DNA from: an uncultured Clostridia bacterium
GTDB taxonomy: Bacteria > Bacillota > Clostridia > Oscillospirales > Acutalibacteraceae
Reading direction: 5' to 3'
Assembly (NCBI GenBank): GCA_947585745.1
Contig: CANPXF010000003.1
Coordinates: forward strand, 1-64,000
Length of the DNA stretch: 64,000 nt
Shown: positions 50,036 to 58,695 of the stretch, piece after piece
How positions within the stretch are numbered: the first letter of the stretch is position 1
Layout of the letters: each line of letters opens with the position of its first letter
Notes under the pieces: model-generated
Database searches by the model: none
Seen by the model: the letters and a program-made list of their open reading frames with translations, nothing else
Told to the model about the DNA's origin: nothing
Position numbers and translations under genes: made by a program

Positions 50036-50897
50036 TATAAATTTAATTGAAAACGCTTTGTATTCATATATTCCAAAGGGTTTAAAATCCGAGAAAAATT
50101 TGATTAAATCTATACAGTATAGTCTGAAAGCAGGCGGAAAGCGTATTCGTCCACGTCTTGTTTTGGAGTTTTCAAAGTTATGCGGAGGCGACGACAGCTC
50201 GGCTCTGCCTTTTGCCTGCGCTGTTGAAATGATACACACATATTCACTTATCCACGACGATTTGCCTTGTATGGACAACGACGATATGCGCCGCGGAAAG
50301 CCGTCAAATCATATAGTTTTCGGCGAGGATATTGCTCTTTTGGCAGGCGACGCTCTGCAAAGTCTTGCATTTGATGTTATGTCGCAAAGCCTTACTGTAA
50401 AAAATATCAAAGCCGAGGCGTGCGTTAAATGTATAAATATTCTTTCGTCATATTGCGGAGCCGTGGGAATGGTCGGAGGTCAGGTTATAGACCTTGAAAA
50501 CGAAAATAAACAGGCGGATTTAGCCTCCGTTACAGAGTGTAACCGAAAAAAGACAGGAGCGTTGATAAAGGCCTCCTGCGAAATGGGTTGTGTTTGCGCG
50601 GGCGCCGATGACAAAAAGATTCTCGCCGCGAGAAAATTCGGTGAAAATATCGGAATCGCTTTTCAAATTGTTGATGATATTTTAGATGTTACTTCATCAG
50701 ACGAGGAGCTTGGAAAGCCTGTCGGAAGTGATGTCGGCAACAACAAATCAACCTATGTATCCCTTTTGGGAATTGATGAGTGCAAAAAGCGTGTGGACAA
50801 GCTGACTGACGAGGCTTTGGAGGCTCTCAACTGCTTTGACGGTGATACATATTCACTGAGAGAGCTTGCTTTAAAGCTTTCAAGCAGAAATAAATAA
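50028..50897 (+). CDS. ispA: Farnesyl/geranyl diphosphate synthase
   Basis: 289 residues. The prenyl-transferase motifs are complete: FARM DDLPCMDNDDMRRG (about 81-94) and SARM DDILD (about 218-222), with KAGGKRIRPRL near 32-42. It condenses IPP with DMAPP/GPP to farnesyl diphosphate for undecaprenyl and quinone side chains. The start is the ATG at 50028 overlapping xseB. The earlier in-frame start lies wholly inside xseB. dxs follows 21 nt later, joining precursor supply and chain extension. Confidence 0.95.
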   Translation: MNDINLIENALYSYIPKGLKSEKNLIKSIQYSLKAGGKRIRPRLVLEFSKLCGGDDSSALPFACAVEMIHTYSLIHDDLPCMDNDDMRRGKPSNHIVFGEDIALLAGDALQSLAFDVMSQSLTVKNIKAEACVKCINILSSYCGAVGMVGGQVIDLENENKQADLASVTECNRKKTGALIKASCEMGCVCAGADDKKILAARKFGENIGIAFQIVDDILDVTSSDEELGKPVGSDVGNNKSTYVSLLGIDECKKRVDKLTDEALEALNCFDGDTYSLRELALKLSSRNK

Positions 50898-50918
50898 TCA
50901 GAATAACGGGGTAGGATT

Positions 50919-52781
50919 ATGGAAAACAAGTACAGAATCCTTTCTACAATTAAATCACCAAAAGACCTAAAAAAGCTTTCAGATTCTGAAACAAAGGAGC
51001 TGTGCGAAGAAATTCGTGAAAAGCTTATTGAGGTTGTATCCGTAAACGGCGGACACCTTGCCTCAAATCTCGGAATAGTCGAGCTGACAGTAGCTCTTCA
51101 CAAAAGCTTTAACTGCCCTAAGGACAGCATTGTATGGGATGTGGGACATCAAAGCTATGTCCATAAAATGCTTACGGGAAGATACGATAAAATTGATACA
51201 ATCAGGAAAAAAGACGGACTTGCGGGATTTCCAAAGAGAAGTGAAAGCGAATATGACGATTTTAACGCGGGTCATTCCAGCACCTCAATTTCGGCGGCGT
51301 ACGGTATAGCCCGCGCAAAACAGCTTAAAGGAGATAATTCCTATACGGTTGCCATTATCGGCGACGGTTCAATGACGGGCGGACTTGCGTACGAGGGACT
51401 TAATAACGCGGGACGTTTTAAAAAGAATTTTATCGTTATATTAAATGACAACAAAATGTCAATTTCAAATAATGTCGGCGCAATCGCGATGAATCTTTCT
51501 CATATGAGATTAAAGCCTACATATTTGAGGGTTAAACGTCATACCGAACGTATTCTTTCTCATATTCCTCTTGTAGGTAATTTTTTTAAAAAGGTTCTTC
51601 GCCGAAGTAAATCAAAGCTGAAAAATCTGATTTACAAAAATACTCTTTTCGATTTTCTCGGATATACCTATCTCGGTCCTATTGACGGCCACGACCTTGA
51701 CGAGCTTTCAAACGCTCTTTTAGTCGCCAAGAAAAACAACACTCCCGTTTTGGTTCATGTTGTTACAAAAAAAGGCAAGGGATATGAGCCCGCCGAAACA
51801 AGGCCGAAGGAGTTTCACGGTATCGGAAAATTCGATGTTGACACGGGAGAACCGCTTTCAAGCAAAAAAGGATTTTCATATATATTTGGAAAACAGCTTT
51901 GCGATATGGCTAAAAGGGATAAAAAAATCTGCGCCATAACCGCCGCAATGACGCTTGGAACGGGACTTTCGGAGTTTTCAAGAAATTACAAGCCCAGATT
52001 TTTTGACGTCGGAATAGCTGAAGAACACGCGGTAACCTTTGCGAGCGGACTTGCCTCAAAGGGAATAATACCTTTCTTCGCCGTTTACTCAACCTTTTTA
52101 CAGCGCAGTTTTGACCAGCTTATTCACGACGCGGCTATACAAAAGCTCCATATTGTTCTTTGCGTTGACCGTGCTGGAATTGTCGGTGACGACGGGGAAA
52201 CTCATCAGGGGATTTTTGACGTGAGTATGCTTAATACAATTCCCGATACTACTATTTTTTCACCCTGCTATTTTGACGAGCTCAGACAGTCTATGAACGC
52301 GGCGGCGTATATGTGCGACAGCTTGGTAGCGGTTCGTTATCCGAGGGGCGGAGAGCTTTACAGACCTGATAATTTTGAAAAATCGAGCATAAACTTTGAC
52401 CTTTTCGGAGAGGAAAAAACAAAAATTTCAATAGTTACTTACGGACGGCTTTTCTCCTACGCCTGTAAGGCTAAGGAAAAGCTTGAATCAGAAGGTATAA
52501 GCGTTAATATTATTAAGCTTTGTCGAATTAAACCGATTGACTGCAAGGCTGTTAAGCTTGCCTCAGATTGTGAAATGATATTCTTTTTTGAGGAATCGCT
52601 TGTTGCGGGAGGTATAGGCGAATCGTTCGGTTACGAGCTTAAAAAGACAGGTAAAAGCTTCTTTTATAAAATCCACGGAATAAAAGATACATTTGTCCGT
52701 CACGAAACCGTTGAAGAGGCTTTAAACGAGCTTAAGCTTGACGACGAAGGAATGATAAAAGTAATTAAGGAATATTTATGA
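50919..52781 (+). CDS. dxs: 1-deoxy-D-xylulose-5-phosphate synthase
   Basis: 620 residues, full length. Thiamine-diphosphate site GDGSMTGGLAYEGLNN (about 148-163), the start block NGGHLASNLGIVELTVALH, the transketolase middle GIAEEHAVTFASGLA (about 364-378) and FFEESLVAGGIGE near the C terminus. It joins pyruvate and glyceraldehyde-3-phosphate in the first step of the MEP isoprenoid pathway. Preceded by ispA and overlapped by 4 nt (ATGA) with tlyA. Confidence 0.97.
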   Translation: MENKYRILSTIKSPKDLKKLSDSETKELCEEIREKLIEVVSVNGGHLASNLGIVELTVALHKSFNCPKDSIVWDVGHQSYVHKMLTGRYDKIDTIRKKDGLAGFPKRSESEYDDFNAGHSSTSISAAYGIARAKQLKGDNSYTVAIIGDGSMTGGLAYEGLNNAGRFKKNFIVILNDNKMSISNNVGAIAMNLSHMRLKPTYLRVKRHTERILSHIPLVGNFFKKVLRRSKSKLKNLIYKNTLFDFLGYTYLGPIDGHDLDELSNALLVAKKNNTPVLVHVVTKKGKGYEPAETRPKEFHGIGKFDVDTGEPLSSKKGFSYIFGKQLCDMAKRDKKICAITAAMTLGTGLSEFSRNYKPRFFDVGIAEEHAVTFASGLASKGIIPFFAVYSTFLQRSFDQLIHDAAIQKLHIVLCVDRAGIVGDDGETHQGIFDVSMLNTIPDTTIFSPCYFDELRQSMNAAAYMCDSLVAVRYPRGGELYRPDNFEKSSINFDLFGEEKTKISIVTYGRLFSYACKAKEKLESEGISVNIIKLCRIKPIDCKAVKLASDCEMIFFFEESLVAGGIGESFGYELKKTGKSFFYKIHGIKDTFVRHETVEEALNELKLDDEGMIKVIKEYL

Positions 52782-53581
52782 AAAAGCGTTTAGATATTTT
52801 GGTTTTTGAACGTGGCATTACTCAAAGCCGTGAAAAGGCAAAAGCTGTGATTATGTCGGGCGAAATTTATGTGGATAATCAAAAAGCCGACAAGTGCGGT
52901 CAGGCTTACGACGAAAATGTAAAAATAGAATTTAGAGGTAAATCTCCAAAATACGTCAGCCGCGGCGGTTTAAAGCTTGAAAAAGCAATAAAAAATTTCA
53001 AGCTTGATTTAAGCGGTAAAATCACTATGGACATTGGCGCGTCAACGGGCGGTTTTACCGACTGTATGCTCCAAAACGGCGCGAAAAAAGTTTATTCAAT
53101 AGATGTCGGCTACGGTCAGCTTGCGTGGAAGTTAAGAAACGACAGTCGAGTTGTTAATTTGGAGCGTACAAATATGCGCAATGTTACCAAAGCTCAAGTC
53201 CCTGATGAGATTGACTTTTTTTCAATTGACGTCAGCTTTATTTCTCTTAAGCTTTTGCTTCCTGTAGCGAGAAATCTTCTCTCTGAAAATGCCGAGGCGG
53301 TCTGCCTTATCAAACCGCAGTTTGAGGCGGGCAGGGAAAAGGTTGGGAAAAAGGGCGTCGTTCGTGACCCTGAGGTCCATATTGAAGTAGTTGAGAATAT
53401 ATATAATTTTTGTTTGGAAAACGGCTATAGCGTTTTAAACCTTGATTTTTCTCCTATCAAGGGACCCGAGGGAAATATAGAATACCTTATTCATTTAAAA
53501 AAATCCGATAATCCAAGCTCCTATACGACTGTAACACCGATGGAGCTTGTAAATAAATCTCATAAGGAATTAGATAAATAA
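52778..53581 (+). CDS. tlyA: TlyA-family rRNA 2'-O-methyltransferase
   Basis: 267 residues. N-terminal S4 domain (KKRLDILVFERGITQSREKA, 1-60), then an FtsJ/RrmJ-type methyltransferase with MDIGASTGGFTDCMLQNGAK (SAM site, about 86-105), YGQLAWKLR and LIKPQFEAGREKVGKKGVVRD. Family members methylate cytidine 2'-OH groups of 16S and 23S rRNA. Start ATG overlaps the dxs stop. Its position in dxs-tlyA-nadK-argR-recN is standard for clostridia. Confidence 0.95.
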   Translation: MKKRLDILVFERGITQSREKAKAVIMSGEIYVDNQKADKCGQAYDENVKIEFRGKSPKYVSRGGLKLEKAIKNFKLDLSGKITMDIGASTGGFTDCMLQNGAKKVYSIDVGYGQLAWKLRNDSRVVNLERTNMRNVTKAQVPDEIDFFSIDVSFISLKLLLPVARNLLSENAEAVCLIKPQFEAGREKVGKKGVVRDPEVHIEVVENIYNFCLENGYSVLNLDFSPIKGPEGNIEYLIHLKKSDNPSSYTTVTPMELVNKSHKELDK

Positions 53582-53624
53582 AAGCTTTATTAAACTTAAA
53601 ATTTCAGAGAAAGACTGTGATTTT

Positions 53625-54494
53625 ATGAAAATTGCGATTATCGTCAATACCGATAAGGATAAAGCCGTATCCTGCGCTCAAAATATTGCTCGGATTCTTT
53701 CGGGTGAGGGCGCAGAGATAATTACTTTACTTGAATTTGCGGGTTTCGGAAAAATTGACGGCATAAAAAACTTAGGTTGCTTTAAAGATTACAACGAGCT
53801 CTTTAAGAATTGCGATGTCGCGGTTACCGTAGGCGGAGACGGAACAATTATCCACAGCGCAAAATACGCGGCAAGGTATGATAAACCAATGATAGGCGTA
53901 AATGTCGGACGTTTGGGTTTTGCCGCTGAAGTGGAGCCTGATAACATAAACGACCTTAAACGAATTATTAATGGGGAGTTTTCTGTTCAAAGCAGAATGT
54001 TGCTCGACGTTAAGGTTACTCATTCAGACGGTCGGTTTGAAAGTTATCTCGCCGTAAACGACGCCGCCGTGGCTCGAGGACAGCTTTCGAGAATTATTGA
54101 CATTTTTGTTTCTCTTGATAATTCTCCAATTTGCGAGTATCACGCTGACGGGATACTTTTTTCAACCCCGACAGGTTCAACCGCATATTCGCTTTCGGCG
54201 GGCGGTCCTGTAATTTACCCCGAAATGCAATGTATTCTCCTGACTCCGATTTGTCCTCATTCTTTAATATCCCGTTCCGTACTTTTTGACAGCGGTTCAA
54301 CGCTTTTCGCAACCGTAAAAATCGCTGACAACGCTCCCGCGATTCTTTCAATTGACGGAGAGAAAAATATCGAGATTAATTCAACCGATATTATTTCGGT
54401 TAAAAAATCCGAGAAAAATCTGAAATTAATTACCCTTTATGACAGAAATTTTTATCAGCTTTTAAATGAAAAGCTCAAGGAGAGAAAATCCTGA
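53625..54494 (+). CDS. nadK: NAD kinase
   Basis: 289 residues. GGDGTII (about 73-79) is the nucleotide loop and VNDAAVAR (about 144-151) carries the conserved acidic contact. GRLGFAAEVEP, DGILFSTPTGSTAYSLSAGGP and LSIDGEKNIEI complete the fold. It makes NADP from NAD and ATP or polyphosphate. Located 43 nt after tlyA; the stop overlaps the argR start (TGATG). Confidence 0.96.
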   Translation: MKIAIIVNTDKDKAVSCAQNIARILSGEGAEIITLLEFAGFGKIDGIKNLGCFKDYNELFKNCDVAVTVGGDGTIIHSAKYAARYDKPMIGVNVGRLGFAAEVEPDNINDLKRIINGEFSVQSRMLLDVKVTHSDGRFESYLAVNDAAVARGQLSRIIDIFVSLDNSPICEYHADGILFSTPTGSTAYSLSAGGPVIYPEMQCILLTPICPHSLISRSVLFDSGSTLFATVKIADNAPAILSIDGEKNIEINSTDIISVKKSEKNLKLITLYDRNFYQLLNEKLKERKS

Positions 54495-54940
54495 TGAAAA
54501 CACGACGCCACGCGATGATTCTTGATATAATAAATGAATATCCCGTTGAAACGCAGGAGGAGCTTTTGAGGCGGTTGCGTGAGAACGGCTTTAACGTAAC
54601 TCAAGCGACTGTTTCAAGAGATATTAAGGAGCTCAGGCTCTTAAAATCTTTGTCCTCTGACGGAAAGTACCGCTATACATCAATAACTAAATCCGCCTCT
54701 GAACTGCAAAACAACATTCAGGGCTTTTTTAATAGCTCCGTAATTATGGTTAAATCGGCGCAAAATATGGTTGTTATAAAAACTCTCGCGGGTATGGCGA
54801 ACGCATTGTGCGCTTCGATTGACAGTATGGATTTTGACGGTATTGTCGGTACGCTTGCCGGTGACGATACAATTTTTATAGTTTGCAGTGATAATGCTTG
54901 CGCCTCAAAGCTTGTAATAGATTTAAAAAGATATTTATAA
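54494..54940 (+). CDS. argR: Arginine repressor ArgR
   Basis: 148 residues. Winged helix (1-70; TQEELLRRLRENGFNVTQAT, VSRDIKELRL) and C-terminal hexamerisation/arginine-binding domain (GTLAGDDTIFIV near 119-130). It represses arginine biosynthesis genes when arginine is abundant. It is coupled to nadK by a 1-nt overlap, with recN 10 nt downstream; this placement between nadK and recN is ancient and common in Firmicutes. Confidence 0.96.
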   Translation: MKTRRHAMILDIINEYPVETQEELLRRLRENGFNVTQATVSRDIKELRLLKSLSSDGKYRYTSITKSASELQNNIQGFFNSSVIMVKSAQNMVVIKTLAGMANALCASIDSMDFDGIVGTLAGDDTIFIVCSDNACASKLVIDLKRYL

Positions 54941-54950
54941 AGGTAAAAAT

Positions 54951-56609
54951 ATGCTTAATTCACTCTATATCGAAAATATTGCTGTTATTGAAAAATCAAA
55001 TATTGAGCTTTATTCGGGACTTAATGTGCTGACAGGTGAAACGGGAGCAGGCAAGAGCATTGTTATCGACGCGATTAACGCCGTATTGGGCCATCGCACA
55101 AGCCGTGATATTATCAGAAACGGCGCGGAAAGCGCGACCGTGTTTGCAAGCTTTTCTGACGTTAACGATGTAGTTAAAGCAAAGCTCTTTGAAAACGGAT
55201 ATGCTTTAGAGGAAAACGAGCTCATTATAAGCAGAACGCTATCTTTATCGGGGAAAAACAGTTGCCGTATCAACGGTAAACCCGCCAATGTTTCTTTTTT
55301 AAGAGAGCTTGGACTTAATCTTATTAATATTCACGGACAGCACGAAAGCTATGAGCTTTTCTCACCCGAAACGCATATGAAGTATATTGATAATTTAGCT
55401 TGTGATGAAAAGCTTTTAAAAGAATACAATTTCGCTTATAAAGAGTATTGCAAGGTAAAAAGACAACTCAACGATTTTATTAAGAGCGAAACAAACAGAG
55501 AACAGAGAATTGACGTACTTTCATATCAGATTAATGAGCTTGAAAGCGCGGATATTCAAGTCGGCGAAATTGAGCGTTTAGGCGAAGAAAGACGCGCGTT
55601 GATGAACGTAGAAAAAGTTACGTCAGCTCTTCACAACGCAAAAGATACGCTTGACGGTAATAATACGTCGGGAGTTATTGACAGACTTGACGACGCGGTA
55701 ACCTTAGTTCAGAAGGCGAGCGATTTAAACCCGAAGCTTGAGGAGCTTTTTAACAGAATAAACGACCTTTATTACGAGCTTCAGGATGCGGGTAACGATA
55801 TATCAAACGCGATTGATGAAATAGAAGATAATCCGTACAGACTTGATGAAATAGAGGAAAGGCTTGATTTACTGAATAAATTATCAAGAAAATACGGCAC
55901 AACCGAGGAGGAAATGCTTGAATTTCTTGATAACGCGAAAATTGAGTATAACAGGCTTTTGCAATTTGATGAAAATGTAAACGGTTTGAAAGAAAGTTTA
56001 AAAGCCTGCGAGCGTAAGGCGAAATTTTTAGCTGATAAGCTTTCAAAGGTTAGAAGTAACACTGCAAGGGATTTTGAGAAAAAAGTCAGGAATGAAATAC
56101 TGTTTCTCGATATGCCTGATGTTGAGATAAAAGTTACGCAAAATAAAACAGAGCTTTCTGAAACAGGGCAAGATAATATGGAGATTTTGATTTCCGCAAA
56201 TCCGGGAGAAATGCCGAAACCCGTAGCAAAAATTGCTTCGGGAGGAGAGCTTTCAAGAATGATGCTTGCGATAAAAACCGTTTTGGCTTCATCAGATTTA
56301 ATAGACACTCTGATTTTTGACGAAGTCGATACGGGAGTTTCAGGCTCCGCCGCGCAAAAGGTCGGGATGAAACTAAAAGAGGTTTCAAAATCACGGCAGG
56401 TTATCTGCGTAACTCATCAGGCGCAAATTGCCGCGCTCGCGGACAGTCATTTCCTGATTTCAAAAAAAGTAAAAGAAAATAGGACATATACAGATATAAA
56501 GCTTCTCGATTATGACGGACGTTTGAGAGAGCTTGCCAGAATACTCGACGGAGTAAAGGTAACTGACACCGCGCTCGCCCACGCGGAAAAATTGATGGAT
56601 TACAACTAA
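54951..56609 (+). CDS. recN: DNA repair protein RecN
   Basis: 552 residues of the SMC-like ABC ATPase family. Walker A TGETGAGKSIVIDAINAVLG (about 28-47), coiled coil (about 150-370), signature SGGELSRMMLAIK (about 426-438) and Walker B TLIFDEVDTGVSG (about 448-460). RecN gathers double-strand break ends for recombination. The gene is in its usual place after argR. No LexA-like box is evident directly upstream, and it is probably transcribed with the operon. Confidence 0.96.
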   Translation: MLNSLYIENIAVIEKSNIELYSGLNVLTGETGAGKSIVIDAINAVLGHRTSRDIIRNGAESATVFASFSDVNDVVKAKLFENGYALEENELIISRTLSLSGKNSCRINGKPANVSFLRELGLNLINIHGQHESYELFSPETHMKYIDNLACDEKLLKEYNFAYKEYCKVKRQLNDFIKSETNREQRIDVLSYQINELESADIQVGEIERLGEERRALMNVEKVTSALHNAKDTLDGNNTSGVIDRLDDAVTLVQKASDLNPKLEELFNRINDLYYELQDAGNDISNAIDEIEDNPYRLDEIEERLDLLNKLSRKYGTTEEEMLEFLDNAKIEYNRLLQFDENVNGLKESLKACERKAKFLADKLSKVRSNTARDFEKKVRNEILFLDMPDVEIKVTQNKTELSETGQDNMEILISANPGEMPKPVAKIASGGELSRMMLAIKTVLASSDLIDTLIFDEVDTGVSGSAAQKVGMKLKEVSKSRQVICVTHQAQIAALADSHFLISKKVKENRTYTDIKLLDYDGRLRELARILDGVKVTDTALAHAEKLMDYN

Positions 56610-56640
56610 GGATTAAGTTTGAAAGGTTTTGAATTTAACT

Positions 56641-58695
56641 ATGAAACAATGGTCAATCGCAAAACTTAATAGAGAAAATGCAAAGACCATTTCCGAGCGT
56701 TTTAATCTTCCGCCTATTGTTTCGGCTTTGCTCGATATACACGGCATTGTAACCGAACAGGAGATAAATAATTTCCTTTTTAATGAGAGCGACATTGATA
56801 ATCCTTTTGAGATTATTGATATGGATAAGGCGGTTGAACGCATAAAAAAGGCCGTTGAGGAGGGAGAGAGGATATGTGTATACGGCGACTATGACGCCGA
56901 CGGCGTAACCTCTACGGCGCTTTTGTATTCATATCTTGAAACCACTGGCGCTGACGTTATGTATTATATTCCGAGCCGTGAAACCGAAGGCTATGGTATG
57001 AATATGAAAGCTGTGGATTTTCTTAAAGAAAAGGGAGTAAAGCTTATCGTTACGGTTGATAACGGCATTTCCGCCGTAGACGAAATTACCTACGCGAAAG
57101 CCCTCGGTATTGAAACGGTTGTTACCGACCACCATATGCCTTCAGACACTCTGCCCGATGCCGCGGCGGTTGTTGATTTGCACAGAGCTGACTGCAAAAG
57201 CAGATTTAAAAATATCTCGGGCGTAGGCGTAGCCTTTAAGCTTATTACGGCAATAGAGGGAGAGTACGCCGATGTTGATATGTTGCTTGATAATTACTCG
57301 GATTTGCTGTCAATCGGCACAATAGGCGATATAATGCCTCTTGTAGATGAAAACCGAGTATTTGTTAAACGCGGTTTAAGACATATTACTAACGGGGACA
57401 GACAGGGAATAGCTTCTCTTGTAGAATACGCGGGACTTTCGGGGAAAAATATTTCCGCGGGAAATGTTTCTTTTGGAATTGTTCCGAGAATAAATGCGGT
57501 CGGACGTTTGGGGCGTTCGGACGACTGCGTAACTCTTCTTATCACCGATGATTTTGAAAGAGCTGATGAAATTGCCAAAAATATGGGTGATGATAACGCG
57601 GAGCGTCAGAAAATAGAAAAAGAAATTTTAGAAAAAATAAATATACTTATCGCCAGAAATCCGTCTTTAATACAGGACAGAGTTCTGATTATTGACGGAA
57701 AAGACTGGCATCAGGGCGTAATCGGAATTGTAAGTTCAAGGCTAAAGGATATTTTCGGAAAGCCTTGTATTGTGCTTTCCGATGTTGACGGAGTATGCAA
57801 AGGCTCTGGAAGAAGCGTCGAGGGCTTTGATTTATGGGAGGCTGTGTGCGCCTGTTCTGATGTTCTTGACCATTTCGGGGGTCACCCGATGGCGGTAGGC
57901 CTTGGAATTAAAGTTGAAAACATAGAAAAATTCCGATATAAAATAAACGAGTTTGCTGTGTCTAAAGGCGAAATGCCTTATGACTCTCTTAATATTGACT
58001 GCAAGCTTAATCCCGCGTATTTAGATGTTGAGCTTGCAAAATCACTTTCTTATTTACAGCCGTTTGGAGCGGGAAATCCCACTCCCGTTTTTCAGCTTTC
58101 CAATCTTAGAATTTCAGGTATAATTCCGCTTTCAAACGATAAACACATAAGAATAAATTTTACAAACGGAAATACACATATACAAGCGGTAAAGTTTTTC
58201 TGCTCAAGTTTTGATTTTCCGTATAGTAACGGAGATGTCGTTGACATAGCCGTCACGTTAGATGTGAACATTTATAAGAATAATGAATCTCTTTCGGTTA
58301 TAATAAAAGATATAAAATACGCAGGTGTTGATAATACGGAATATATTCACAGTCTTAGAACTTTTGAATATTTCTGTAGGGGAGAAAGCGCGGATAAGGA
58401 AGATTTAAAGTCGATTATACCCGATAGAAATGATTTTGCCGTTGTTTACAGATATTTAAAAAAACAGAAAAATTTATCAAACATATCGCTCGACGTTATA
58501 GTACATAGACTGCAAAACGGAATTTCTTACGGAAAACTCAAGGTGATTTTAGAGGCTATGAACGAGCTTTCCTTAATTGCGCTTTATGAGGATATGTATA
58601 AAACGGAGATAAAAATACTTGACGTTAAAAATAAGGTTAATCTTTATGACGCGTCAATAATGAAAAAATTAAAGGAGGTGTACCGAAGTGAGTAA
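56641..58695 (+). CDS. recJ: Single-strand DNA exonuclease RecJ
   Basis: About 684 residues. DHH motifs YGDYDADGVTSTALLYSY (about 78-95) and TDHHMPSD (about 161-168), DHHA1 block DHFGGHPMAVGLGIK near 411-425 and an OB-fold region. It degrades 5' single-stranded DNA in recombination and mismatch repair. Start choice: ATG 56641 gives the family-like MKQWSIAKLN but sits 14 nt from AAAGG; TTG at 56629 is closer to it. An extra ~110-residue C-terminal segment is typical of Clostridia. Overlaps rel by 8 nt. Confidence 0.93.
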   Translation: MKQWSIAKLNRENAKTISERFNLPPIVSALLDIHGIVTEQEINNFLFNESDIDNPFEIIDMDKAVERIKKAVEEGERICVYGDYDADGVTSTALLYSYLETTGADVMYYIPSRETEGYGMNMKAVDFLKEKGVKLIVTVDNGISAVDEITYAKALGIETVVTDHHMPSDTLPDAAAVVDLHRADCKSRFKNISGVGVAFKLITAIEGEYADVDMLLDNYSDLLSIGTIGDIMPLVDENRVFVKRGLRHITNGDRQGIASLVEYAGLSGKNISAGNVSFGIVPRINAVGRLGRSDDCVTLLITDDFERADEIAKNMGDDNAERQKIEKEILEKINILIARNPSLIQDRVLIIDGKDWHQGVIGIVSSRLKDIFGKPCIVLSDVDGVCKGSGRSVEGFDLWEAVCACSDVLDHFGGHPMAVGLGIKVENIEKFRYKINEFAVSKGEMPYDSLNIDCKLNPAYLDVELAKSLSYLQPFGAGNPTPVFQLSNLRISGIIPLSNDKHIRINFTNGNTHIQAVKFFCSSFDFPYSNGDVVDIAVTLDVNIYKNNESLSVIIKDIKYAGVDNTEYIHSLRTFEYFCRGESADKEDLKSIIPDRNDFAVVYRYLKKQKNLSNISLDVIVHRLQNGISYGKLKVILEAMNELSLIALYEDMYKTEIKILDVKNKVNLYDASIMKKLKEVYRSE

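Noticed and set aside
55781..56308. 175-residue minus-strand frame inside recN
   Set aside because: Ser/Leu/Phe-rich antisense of the coiled-coil and signature region; recN is intact on the other strand.
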